Source of the DNA: Dictyostelium firmibasis
Taxonomy: Eukaryota > Evosea > Eumycetozoa > Dictyosteliales > Dictyosteliaceae
Reading direction: 5' to 3'
Assembly (NCBI GenBank): GCA_036169595.1
Contig: JAVFKY010000007.1
Span: forward strand, 1-32,500
Length of the DNA stretch: 32,500 nt
Shown here: piece by piece, positions 18,225 to 27,282 of the stretch
Layout of the letters: the number at the start of each line of letters is the position of its first letter
Position numbering within the stretch: the stretch's first letter is position 1
Position numbers and translations under genes: made by a program
Notes under the pieces: model-generated
Told to the model about the DNA's origin: nothing
What the model saw: only the letters and a program-made list of their open reading frames with translations
The model's database searches: none

Positions 18225-19540
18225 ATGAATGTGGGTTTTCTCTCAACGATTGTGTATGAGAAAAAAGAGCGCTGGTTCCAACACCTCCATGAACTTGCAG
18301 AAAAATGTCTCCACCTTTGGGGCAAAAATGTATACATTCTTTCAGGCTCTATCAAAGATAAAGATCTCAAAAGAGTTGAAATAAGGGAAACTCAAGACAC
18401 TCAGATTCAAGAAATTGTATTTTGCGCCCTCAAAATATTCAGCTACTTAACAGTAGTTATTCCGCTCCTTACCCTGACCTGTAAGCTCCTCTTTCGATTA
18501 AATCTTGGAGACGTCAAAATAGAGGGGACGGCAGAGAAAATAGAGCAGGTAAAAAACGCTCAAGCTGAATGTATAACTCAGGAGAAGAGGAATCTTTTAG
18601 AGAGTATCGATCAGATAGTTCTACAGGCCTCTGTTTCAACTCAATCTGACCACACGGCAGATCAAATCATAAAAACCTATATAGAAGATTGGAACCCCAA
18701 AAAAAAGTGCTTTCAATTTAAGACTGATTTTAACGTTCCTAGGTTTATAGAGAAGCTTTCTCAACATGTAGAAATATTCGCGAAAAAAGAGATAAATAAG
18801 GAGCTGCATTTTGGATATATCGACAAGGTCGATCTAGATCCCAAAAAAAATCCAAAAATCTATGTTTGAGCGGACCTTCATGGTGATCTAAAGAGCCTTA
18901 TTTAAAATCTGAGAGTGCTTAAAGAGCAGAAGCTCCTTGATAGCAACTATCGATGCAATCCGGGAGTCCACCTCATTTTTTTAGGTGACTACTGTGATAG
19001 AGGAGTCCATGGCTTGCTCATTTTAGAGCTTCTCGCTCACCTTCGAGAAGAGAATAGCGACCAAGTCCACCTTATTCGAGGAAATCATGAGTATGTTCAA
19101 ACAAATCGCGCCTATGGAAAACAAGATTCTCTCTTAGTTCAAATAGTAGAAGATATAAAACAGCAAAAAGTCCTTGAAGAATTCTATGAGACGATGTCTC
19201 TTACAACCTATTTTAGCGTGTCGGGAGAGAAGCGAAGAGAGTATGTACAGTTTACTCATGCCCTTTTTGAGCCAACCTATCAGCTCTTCTTGATCATAAA
19301 AACAATCTAACACACACCTTTATTCCAAAGACTCGCCGTTTTAGCCAGCGAATACGGCTTATAGGTCCAAATTCACCCCTCTATACAGCCTTTGAAAGAA
19401 TAAAAAATATAGTCGCCAAACATAAAGAAAATTCTAACTTGTGCGATAATAAAACAATCTATAATTGGGGAGATGTGGTAACCAAGCAGAAAAAAGAGGC
19501 TAGTTATGGGTATGCGGGCAATCGGAATTTCCGGCTATAC
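18225..19540 (+). pseudogene. PPP-type metallophosphatase, chlamydial-type, disrupted
   Basis: The start at ATG 18225 (MNVGFLSTIVYEKKERW) follows a purine-rich AAAGAGAG. An N-terminal region with one hydrophobic segment (FSYLTVVIPLLTLTCKLLF) is of a kind common in Parachlamydia/Simkania-like proteins. The phosphatase domain shows the three metal-site motifs of the PPP family: DLHGD (near 18873), GDYCDRG (near 18984) and RGNHE (near 19077). IYNWGDVVTKQKKEASYG near the end is consistent with the family C-terminus. Two in-frame stops (about 18867 and 18903) and a frame change near 19285 break the gene, and transposon DNA replaces it after 19540. Such proteins dephosphorylate Ser/Thr in other systems; here it looks dead. 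Confidence 0.75.
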
Positions 19541-19872
19541 TTAATCTAGAGTTTAAAGAGTTATTAACACTATCTTGTTTAATTTGATGATCTAACTTTT
19601 CTCTTTCGATCTGTTCTTGTTTTTCAAGTCTGGAGCATACCTTCCCTCTGAATGATTTTTCATCTTGAAAGATATTTGTTAAAGTTGAATAACGATCTCT
19701 TCTTACATTTGTTCTATTCTGTTGTTGAGAAGCAATATCATCAGAGATTTGGGAAGAATTTAATCTTGATTCGGTATCACCAATTACTTGAGAACTTCTT
19801 AATTCTTTCTCTATTAATTCCAATAATTTAGAAGATTTGTTAAAATAGTTTTCACAAGTATCAAGATATAAA
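19541..19872 (-). mobile_element. Transposon copy 4, fragment of the SANT-like partner gene
   Basis: It matches 3939-4271 of copy 1 almost base for base (LNSSQISDDIASQQQNRTNV, YSTLTNIFQDEKSFRGKVCS). The left edge abuts bacterial phosphatase DNA; the right edge is the DIRS-C terminus. No transposon end is present, so it arrived by rearrangement or lost its ends. Confidence 0.85.
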
Positions 19873-20059
19873 TTAAAAATTTAAATAATTAAATTATATT
19901 TTATATTAAATATATATATTTAAATTTATGAATACATTTATTTATTTGAAATTCCCAAATATTTAAGATAATTTTCAGAGAAATTCAAGAGAATTTTCTG
20001 GAGATATTTTAGCTCGAAAAAATTATTGAAAAAATGAAAAATTTCGAGTTTGAAAAAAG

Positions 20060-20137
20060 TTGCCACGTGTCACGCACCTATTTTTTTGAGTTTTGCGAAA
20101 TTTTTCAGAAAGTAAAAACAGTATAAATAGTGGCACT
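20060..20137. promoter_or_regulatory. CACGTG core and TATA box in the DIRS-C terminal repeat
   Basis: TTGCCACGTGTCA lies at 20060-20072, followed by TATAAATA about 20130. The same arrangement occurs at 1397/1459 and 8205/8267. The 13-base string equals one in the transposon's divergent promoter. Role inferred. Confidence 0.45.
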
Positions 20138-20278
20138 AAACATTGAAAACAATTTGATTTATATGGAATTCCGACTAAGGGAGGGCGGGTTGGGACCAAT
20201 TTAAATATATATATTTAATATAAAATATAATTTAATTATTTAAATTTTTAATTTATATTATCATATATATATTTAAAT

Positions 20279-23029
20279 TTATGAAAGTTGGACTACATTA
20301 TTTAAGAAACCACCAGATTTTTCACCAATGATTTTCTTGTCATAAAAGTTATCAACTGTATCATTTGATTTCCAACGACCGAGTTTCTTGACCACATGGA
20401 ATGGAACATTGCTGGACAACAAGAGAGAAGCCATAGCGGAACGAGTAGAGTGAGATTTGAACTTTGTAATATCAATACCTGATTTTGAAAGTATTGATAA
20501 AACTATAGAGTTTATATATTCGACTGAAACTGGATTACCATCACGGAGAATGAAAACCGAGTCACCAGATGAAGCAGTTCTTCTTTGTTCAGAGTGTTTG
20601 AGGTATCTTGAAAGATGGAGAACTGGACAAATACTTGCATTTGATTCATCTAGTGAAATTAATTCTAAAATGGAAATATCAGCATTCTTTGTATTCCTTT
20701 GTTCTTTTGCATTGATAACAGGAGCTTTAATTGAGTGTTCAGTGATTATTAAATTCTTGTAAGACCATTTGACCAAGTCAGATGACCTTGCTAAACCAAA
20801 CATTTTACAAAGAACAAAAGTCTTATGTAGAAGAACAGAGTATGTAAACTTTGGATAAACGTTGATTGTAGATAAGTATTTGAAAACTTGATTTGCATTC
20901 CAGATTTCATTATACTTTGAGTTACTCGGACGTAACTTGTGAATACCAGTCATTATTCTTGATATGAACGGATCATTAACGATTTCAGATTGATTTCTAA
21001 GAATGAGCAACTGATTAAGCATTGAACGATGACTGTTAATTGTTGAATAAGCCAACGGAGGTTGTAGCTTGAATAAATAGGTCAAATAGTCCATAAAAAC
21101 TACCAAAGTAATCTTTGATGGATCCAAACGATTTAAAATACAAAAGAAATGGAACTTTGAGTAGTTTGAATCATAGACCTTTAAGGTTGATGGTTGCCAA
21201 GAGTTCATAAACAAATTCGAAGTACTCGATTTACTTGTTTTAATTATTGACTTTACATGAGATTGGAAAGTCGAATAATCCCCAGTTTCCATCGTTGCTG
21301 AATTTGAATTGGTATTGACTCTATCGATTCTTTTGTCAATACTTCTTGAAACGTACCCAGTACTTGAGGAAACAGATGGCGATGATGACGAGGAACTTGA
21401 GCTTGAATCATCGGATACCAAGTTGCTGATCTCCAAATCGGGAAGATCAGTATTATAGAAACCATCTTCGAACTCAATAAGTTCATCTTCTCCATCACAG
21501 AAGGCAAAAGTATTGGAGGTGGGAACGCTAGACATTGATTCCACTGACTCCAATCGAGTTGTAGAGCATTCATTTTCATGGTTGAGTAATTGATTGTTTG
21601 ATGGTTGAAGTGTGAAGCAAATAGATCCATTTGAATTTGACCGAATTGAAGTTGAATTCGATTGAACACTTCTTTCTTGAGTTGCCAGTTGTAACTCTTG
21701 ATCGTCTTGGATGATTTGTGATTCATCTCTGATAGACGACTGAGGTGATCGGCTTTGACATTGAAGAATCCTGGAATGTGTTCCCCGATCAGATTGATTT
21801 TCTTCTTGAGACATTGTTTCCAGAGCTGTTCGAAGAGAATCGATAGATCTTGAATCTGACCACCTTGGCGATTGACATACGAGAGAGTTGTTGTGTTGTC
21901 GGTTTGAATCTTTAGATTGCAGTTGTTCAACTTCCGACATAGAGTTTGAAATGCCATTAGTAGAGCAAGCATTTCTCGACGGTTCGATGACATGTTTGAT
22001 TGGACTTCTGACCACTGGAACGACCAAGTTTTGATGACTTTGTTGTCTTTCATTAAAGTTGCACCTGCACCTGATTCTGATGCATCTGTTGTTAGAACAT
22101 AATCGTAACTTGGAAACAGACTTATTTCTTTTCCATTCCATTGGTTTAAGAGAGTTAACCAATTTGAAATTTCTTTCTTGACATCTTGAGAAATTGGAAA
22201 TGATTGATCCCAATTTCCATTTGCTAGTTTCAGACTTTGACAATGAAACTTGTTTGTTTGACGAGTGTATAAACGGAATGGTATTACTGCATCTTTCAAT
22301 GCAATCAGTTTTCCTTTTAAACCAGCTAACTTTCTTAGAGTACAAGTTTCGAGTTTTAGAAAGTTCCTGATATCTTTGATGATACTCTTCTTCTTTTCTT
22401 TTGGAACAAGTAGCTTCATTGATATTGAATCGATTTGTAATCCTAGAAACGTTATTGATTGAGTTGGCTCGAGAACACTCTTTTCTAAATTTAACTTGAA
22501 TCCGAGTTTGACTAACAGATTCATTGTTTGGTTGAGGTTGTTTAAACATTCTTCTTTTGTTGAACCAACGATTAGAAGATCGTCTAAGTAGGCGATTACG
22601 GAAATGTTGATATCTCTTAGCATTCGGAGTACTGGTCTCATTAACATTGTAAAGATTCGAGGAGCTGACGATAACCCGAATGGCATTGTTCTCCATCTGT
22701 AATGAGTTCCTTTCCAAACGAATCGGAATAAATCTCGATAACTTTCGTCGACTAATACATGGAGATAAGCTTTCTTGATATCGAGTTTTACCATGTAGTA
22801 ACCTTGTTTTACCATTGAAGACAGATTCTTCAGACCTTCCATCTTGAATGATTGATTTTTGATAAAAAGGTTTAACCTCTTTAAATCTAGTACTGGACGA
22901 TGTAAATTCGTTCCAGCTTTTGGAACCGTAAACACGTTGGAGTAAAAAACGAGTTGGGAGTGACGGTTTGGAAGTACCTGTTCTATTGCATTGTCTTTTA
23001 ATAAATTTTGTACTTCGTTTGTGATGCAA
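20279..23029 (-). CDS. DIRS-C long ORF ending in the tyrosine recombinase (fossil)
   Basis: Part of DIRS-C. The recombinase occupies the last 300 or so codons (FMNSWQPSTLKVYDSNYSKF to LGRWKSNDTVDNFYDKK). The upstream codons overlap the RT ORF in another frame, the overlapping-frame layout known for DIRS-1. Confidence 0.75.
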   Translation of the reverse strand: MHHKRSTKFIKRQCNRTGTSKPSLPTRFLLQRVYGSKSWNEFTSSSTRFKEVKPFYQKSIIQDGRSEESVFNGKTRLLHGKTRYQESLSPCISRRKLSRFIPIRLERNSLQMENNAIRVIVSSSNLYNVNETSTPNAKRYQHFRNRLLRRSSNRWFNKRRMFKQPQPNNESVSQTRIQVKFRKECSRANSINNVSRITNRFNINEATCSKRKEEEYHQRYQELSKTRNLYSKKVSWFKRKTDCIERCSNTIPFIHSSNKQVSLSKSETSKWKLGSIISNFSRCQERNFKLVNSLKPMEWKRNKSVSKLRLCSNNRCIRIRCRCNFNERQQSHQNLVVPVVRSPIKHVIEPSRNACSTNGISNSMSEVEQLQSKDSNRQHNNSLVCQSPRWSDSRSIDSLRTALETMSQEENQSDRGTHSRILQCQSRSPQSSIRDESQIIQDDQELQLATQERSVQSNSTSIRSNSNGSICFTLQPSNNQLLNHENECSTTRLESVESMSSVPTSNTFAFCDGEDELIEFEDGFYNTDLPDLEISNLVSDDSSSSSSSSSPSVSSSTGYVSRSIDKRIDRVNTNSNSATMETGDYSTFQSHVKSIIKTSKSSTSNLFMNSWQPSTLKVYDSNYSKFHFFCILNRLDPSKITLVVFMDYLTYLFKLQPPLAYSTINSHRSMLNQLLILRNQSEIVNDPFISRIMTGIHKLRPSNSKYNEIWNANQVFKYLSTINVYPKFTYSVLLHKTFVLCKMFGLARSSDLVKWSYKNLIITEHSIKAPVINAKEQRNTKNADISILELISLDESNASICPVLHLSRYLKHSEQRRTASSGDSVFILRDGNPVSVEYINSIVLSILSKSGIDITKFKSHSTRSAMASLLLSSNVPFHVVKKLGRWKSNDTVDNFYDKKIIGEKSGGFLNNVVQLS
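21253..22935 (-). CDS. DIRS-C reverse transcriptase/RNase H/methyltransferase-region ORF (fossil)
   Basis: Part of DIRS-C. RT core KLDIKKAYLHVLVDES and catalytic VIAYLDDLLIVGSTKEE, then RNase H (TTDASESGAGATLM) and the DIRS methyltransferase-like region (IQMDLFASHFNHQ). Confidence 0.8.
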   Translation of the reverse strand: MFTVPKAGTNLHRPVLDLKRLNLFIKNQSFKMEGLKNLSSMVKQGYYMVKLDIKKAYLHVLVDESYRDLFRFVWKGTHYRWRTMPFGLSSAPRIFTMLMRPVLRMLRDINISVIAYLDDLLIVGSTKEECLNNLNQTMNLLVKLGFKLNLEKSVLEPTQSITFLGLQIDSISMKLLVPKEKKKSIIKDIRNFLKLETCTLRKLAGLKGKLIALKDAVIPFRLYTRQTNKFHCQSLKLANGNWDQSFPISQDVKKEISNWLTLLNQWNGKEISLFPSYDYVLTTDASESGAGATLMKDNKVIKTWSFQWSEVQSNMSSNRREMLALLMAFQTLCRKLNNCNLKIQTDNTTTLSYVNRQGGQIQDLSILFEQLWKQCLKKKINLIGEHIPGFFNVKADHLSRLSEMNHKSSKTIKSYNWQLKKEVFNRIQLQFGQIQMDLFASHFNHQTINYSTMKMNALQLDWSQWNQCLAFPPPILLPSVMEKMNLLSSKMVSIILIFPIWRSATWYPMIQAQVPRHHRHLFPQVLGTFQEVLTKESIESIPIQIQQRWKLGIIRLSNLM

Positions 23030-23200
23030 TGAGGTGTTTACAGTAAATTGTAGAAATCAAATTCAAAAATTAAGTACGGTGTACTTTCACAGATTTAAAT
23101 TTAATTTTTGTAAAACATATCAAATTTTCGACGAAAACTCTTTTAAATTAAAATAAACTTTAAAAGGTATAAAAAAATAATATAATTTTAAAAAATATAT

Positions 23201-24639
23201 TCATTTATTGTTTCTTAAATTAAAATTGATTTGTTCAATATGGAATATCATTATTAAACAGTACGAAAGGAAGTTTGGTTGATGAATTCCTCTTTGTTTT
23301 ACTATTCCCCATCTATTCTTCATATCAGCAAACTTGTTCTCTACCAATGACCGTTTACCAGCTTGGAAATGATGGAATCTTGATTCCACAACTTTTCTTT
23401 CTTGATTGGAAAGTATTTCGTCACCTTTACCAAGAAGATTTTTGATTCTCTTTGGTGTATAAAACAAGGTACCGTTGTAAGCAGGGTCTGCAAGTACTGA
23501 AAACTCTTCTCCGTTTTTTATAAAAGAGTAAATTAGATCATTAAGACCAGTTAACATTGACATACCTGAATCATTATTATGACCTTTACCAATGATCACA
23601 GAATCGATTGTACCATTTTCATCGACAAGTATTTGAATTGTAAAAGAGTGATACTTTAAGTCTCCTCTGTACCATTCGAATTGATATGGATGCACTCGAT
23701 TGATTCTAAAATCGGTACAATCGACATAATGTAAACAGTTTAAGTTCATTAACTCCAACGAGATGGTATAAAGACATGGTATCATAAGTGGAATAAGTGC
23801 ACGTACAGCTCTTGAAATAGTAGCACTACTAATACCAAAGATTCTCTTTAACAATGAGGTCGAATTTGGTCCTTTCTAAATTATTTGACAAAAATATTTA
23901 ATATTCTAATATAATAGTAATCTAAAACTTATTTTTAATATGTACAGACCTTCAAAAAAAACAATACTAACAACACTTTCAATCTTGAATCTAACAAACA
24001 TTTAAACTCTTTGACTGAGTTTCTACACAATCTAACAATTTCATCAACGAGATCTATTGGTAAACCTAATTCATTGTAAACATCTACTTGATTGTAATGA
24101 GTTGGATATAAATCTTTAAATATTCTAACAGTTTTACGAGATTGGTTTTTATTTAATGGAGTTGGAACAAATGTATCGTTTCTATATCTCTTTTTAATTG
24201 TTCTTTCCAATCTATTAATATTAATATAGTTATGTCTAATAATTTTCTTTTGTTGAACATCATTATTTTCATTCAGTTGATTCAAAATCCTGAATGGATC
24301 ATTGTTGAATATGTTTGTATTCGAGTTAAGTTTTTTAATTATAATACTCTTTATTAAGTTGATTTTGGAAATTGTTGCTATAATCATCTTTATTACTACA
24401 ATAGTTTCTACATCATCGTTATCGAATTGATTTGTATTTATAAAATCTTTTACAATTGTTTCAAATCGATTTCGTTCGAATGTTTCTAACATGTTTTTAT
24501 TAAAACCATCATCTAAAATTTCCCAAGTAGATTCATTAAAACTATATCCTTCCCATTTTATAAAGTATTCTATCGAACCATCTATAATTCTTTTATCTAA
24601 AATTTCTTCAACATTATATCGATAATTGTTACTATCCAT
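23201..24639 (-). CDS. Chromodomain-DDE transposase of transposon copy 3, two exons
   Basis: Exon 1 is 24639-23950, then a 74-base GT..AG intron (23949-23876), then exon 2 (23875-23201). Predicted product is about 454 residues with the same layout as copy 1: N-terminal chromodomain (YFIKWEGYSFNESTWE), HTH across the exon junction, and a DDE domain with YVDCTD, LADPAYNG and VENKFADMKNRW. It differs from copy 1 by only a few residues (for example FDNDD versus FDIDD after the chromodomain, and SVIIGKG versus SAIIGKG). No stops break it. Intron use is inferred from frame and from the HTH spanning the junction. Confidence 0.85.
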
Positions 24640-25158
24640 TTGAGTTAACTTTATATCAATTAAATAATTGTTATTTATAGGAATTATAGTTTATAAGTTT
24701 ATATAATATTTATAGTTTATAGGTTTTTAATTATATTATTTAATGTGAATAGAAAATTAATGTGAAACAATTATTTTCACACAAGTGGTATAAAAAAATA
24801 ATAAATTTAATTAAATTTAATTACTTTTTAACACTAACCCACACGTGGTAAAAATTATTGAAAATAAATTGAAAAAAATAAATAATTTAATTTAATTTAA
24901 TTATTTACCCCTAATGTGGTTAAATTATATCGATAATTTACAACAATTGACACGTGGCAATATTATTATTAAAATAAATTAATAAAAACACCCACATTTT
25001 TAATTTTAATTTTTATTTTTTATTATTTTTTATTTTTTATTTTTTAATATCTTTAATTTTTTAATTAGAAAACTACAAAAAGTTACACAAAACAATTTAA
25101 TTATTAAAAACAAAAACAAACATATATATTAAGTAATAAAATTCTTTTATTAAACACC
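24640..25158. promoter_or_regulatory. Divergent promoter region of transposon copy 3
   Basis: The counterpart of 4924-5442. TGACACGTGGCAA (24948-24960) is the complement of the TTGCCACGTGTCA string; a second CACGTG lies in CACACGTGGT (about 24840-24849). The rest is A/T-rich sequence with short homopolymers and no coding signal. Confidence 0.45.
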
Positions 25159-26234
25159 ATGGGTATGCATTACTAAAATAAAAATAATATAGTTTACAAA
25201 TTGTTTTATTAACAAAATGTGTTTTAATAGATTTTAGAAATCTAAAAAAATATAAATTAGATAAATCAAACAATAACAATATTAATAAAAATAATATTAG
25301 TAATAACTATGAATCAACAGAATCAACAGAATCTAGTAGTGAAAATGAAGAATATAGTGATGATATTGCATTGTCAAACAATGAAAATGATGATTACAGT
25401 GATAATGATACTTTTAATGATAATGATAATAGGTTTGAAGATACTGATATCGAAAGTCAACAACAATCACTTGATTCTAGCGAGTCAGATAATGATTTAG
25501 ATGACTCGGATTCCAGAGATATAGATTCAAACTCAAATGTTTGGAATTGGGAAACAACACATACATTCTTGACATTTTATTTAAAGAATTTAAGAAACCC
25601 GAATATCAATTCATTATCAAACAAAAGTGTAATGCAATTAACCGTTTCCGACTATAATAAAAAGTATAAAACCAATCTCAGTGTCAAACAAGCTTTGTCG
25701 TACTTATCAAATCTCAGAGGCGTTAATTCAAAATTGAAAAAACCATTCACTCGTCCAAAGAGATTCACAAGTCATCACATCAATAAATATGGTTCCAAAC
25801 ATAATTTCAGTTTATATCTTGATACTTGTGAAAACTATTTTAACAAATCTTCTAAATTATTGGAATTAATAGAGAAAGAATTAAGAAGTTCTCAAGTAAT
25901 TGGTGATACCGAATCAAGATTAAATTCTTCCCAAATCTCTGATGATATTGCTTCTCAACAACAGAATAGAACAAATGTAAGAAGAGATCGTTATTCAACT
26001 TTAACAAATATCTTTCAAGATGAAAAATCATTCAGAGGGAAGGTATGCTCCAGACTTGAAAAACAAGAACAGATCGAAAGAGAAAAGTTAGATCATCAAA
26101 TTAAACAAGATAGTGTTAATAACTCTTTAAACTCTAGATTAATAACACAACTAGAAAGATCAAGTAACCAATTAGAAGTGTTGTCTGAAATATTGATTCA
26201 ACTATTAAAAAATAAAACCAATCCCAATAAATAA
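25159..26234 (+). CDS. Transposon copy 3 SANT/Myb-like partner protein with 4-base first coding exon
   Basis: ATGG at 25159-25162 is followed by a 68-base intron (GTATGC... 25163 to ...AATAG 25230), then exon 2 (25231-26234), giving about 335 residues. Without splicing, the long frame has no ATG between its upstream stop near 25185 and its acidic N-terminus. The order is an Asn/Asp/Glu/Ser-rich N-terminus, a SANT-like block (VWNWETTHTFLTFYLKNL), a basic patch and a C-terminal coiled-coil-like region rich in Gln and Glu. It is transcribed away from the transposase. The last 287 codons are identical in copy 1, a sign of recent spread. Confidence 0.65.
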
Positions 26235-26561
26235 AAATTAAATCTTTTCATTTATAAATTATAAAAAAAGTATTCATTTTTTAAGGCTTATGTTTTTTAC
26301 AAAAATTAAATTTAAATCTGTGAAAGTATACACATCTTAAGTTTTGAAATTGTAATTTAATATTTAAATTTAAGTAAGTGAAAACACCTCAATCTGATTT
26401 CGGACCCTCTGGAATTGAAATCGGAATTGGGTTCAGCATCGGTTTGAAGTTTGAAAGTAGTGGAACCTTCAATCCGTTTACTACTTCTTGACAAAAGTTT
26501 GGAAGACCCAATTCTTTCCAAACTTGTTTGAAGTGGACGAGACGTCCACCTACTGGTAAGT

Positions 26562-27257
26562 TTACTTCTTGTTCTTCTGAAAACGATAATTGGTACCGTT
26601 TCCAGACTTGGTATTGCTGCTACCTGATGCAGCATTACTTTGGGACCCATTGAAGTTGTTGGATCGGCCATTACTCCCACTACTGGACTTGTTATTCGAA
26701 CTACTACTTCCAGTAGTGTTATTACCACCTGTGTTGGTTGATTTCTTAAAGTTTGACTTTGATTGATTGTTAACTTTTAACAATGATTGTTTGGCTTCAT
26801 TGTTCTTTCTGATTGACTTTGCTAACTTTCTTACACGTTCAGATTCGGTATCATCAAACATCTTTGGAGTGTCTTTGATCTTAATTGGTTGAACCACTTC
26901 GGAACCGTAGATTTCTTTTGAGATGTTGTTACGACGAACACGAGCTAATGTTGCTTGAGCACTAACAACTAATTGAATTGACGAGTCAGCTAAGTAACCT
27001 AAGAGTTCGGTATCGATATCAGTTTTATCGGATGATATCATACTTGAAAGTAAAAGTATTGGTTTCAAAATATCATTGATTCTCTTTTCCACAATGTACA
27101 AGTCGGTATCATTATTCTTGAGATTCGATGAAGCAGATATACCTTCTGGAGTACCGAATGGAGCTACATTCACTTGGAAGTTAGATGGAAAGCAAAAGAT
27201 CTTGTTAACATCAGCGATTTCGTTCTTCTTAAGGATACATTTTTCTTCAACTAACAA
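26562..27257 (-). CDS. DIRS-C gag-like ORF part (fossil)
   Basis: Part of DIRS-C, sharing QVNVAPFGTPEGISASSNL and RVRRNNISKEIYGSEVVQPI with the DIRS-B ORF and ending in a Gly/Ser/Asn-rich tail. Its upstream coding side ends at the CCCTCCG element at 27283. Confidence 0.7.
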   Translation of the reverse strand: MLVEEKCILKKNEIADVNKIFCFPSNFQVNVAPFGTPEGISASSNLKNNDTDLYIVEKRINDILKPILLLSSMISSDKTDIDTELLGYLADSSIQLVVSAQATLARVRRNNISKEIYGSEVVQPIKIKDTPKMFDDTESERVRKLAKSIRKNNEAKQSLLKVNNQSKSNFKKSTNTGGNNTTGSSSSNNKSSSGSNGRSNNFNGSQSNAASGSSNTKSGNGTNYRFQKNKK

Positions 27258-27282
27258 ACCTTGATTATTGATTAAATGTTTG

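Larger units (their letters stand above)
23031..26390 (-). mobile_element. PIF/Harbinger-like transposon copy 3, looks intact, TSD AAT
   Basis: It is 3,360 bp, the same length as copy 1 but inverted. The ends GAGGTGTTTAC and (mirrored) GAGGTGTTTTC are flanked by AAT on both sides (23028-23030 and 26391-26393). The insertion splits the RT region of DIRS-C: gtgatgcAAT on the left continues as AATctgatttcgga on the right, matching the uninterrupted gtgatgcaatccgttttcgg of DIRS-B. Both genes are open, so this copy may be autonomous. Confidence 0.95.

Noticed and set aside
1-19540. Whole bacterial content as an assembly chimera
   Set aside because: A gene split by a transposon with a 3-bp target duplication and resuming in frame is not expected from misassembly. 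Individual junctions at 18072 and 19541 still deserve read support.
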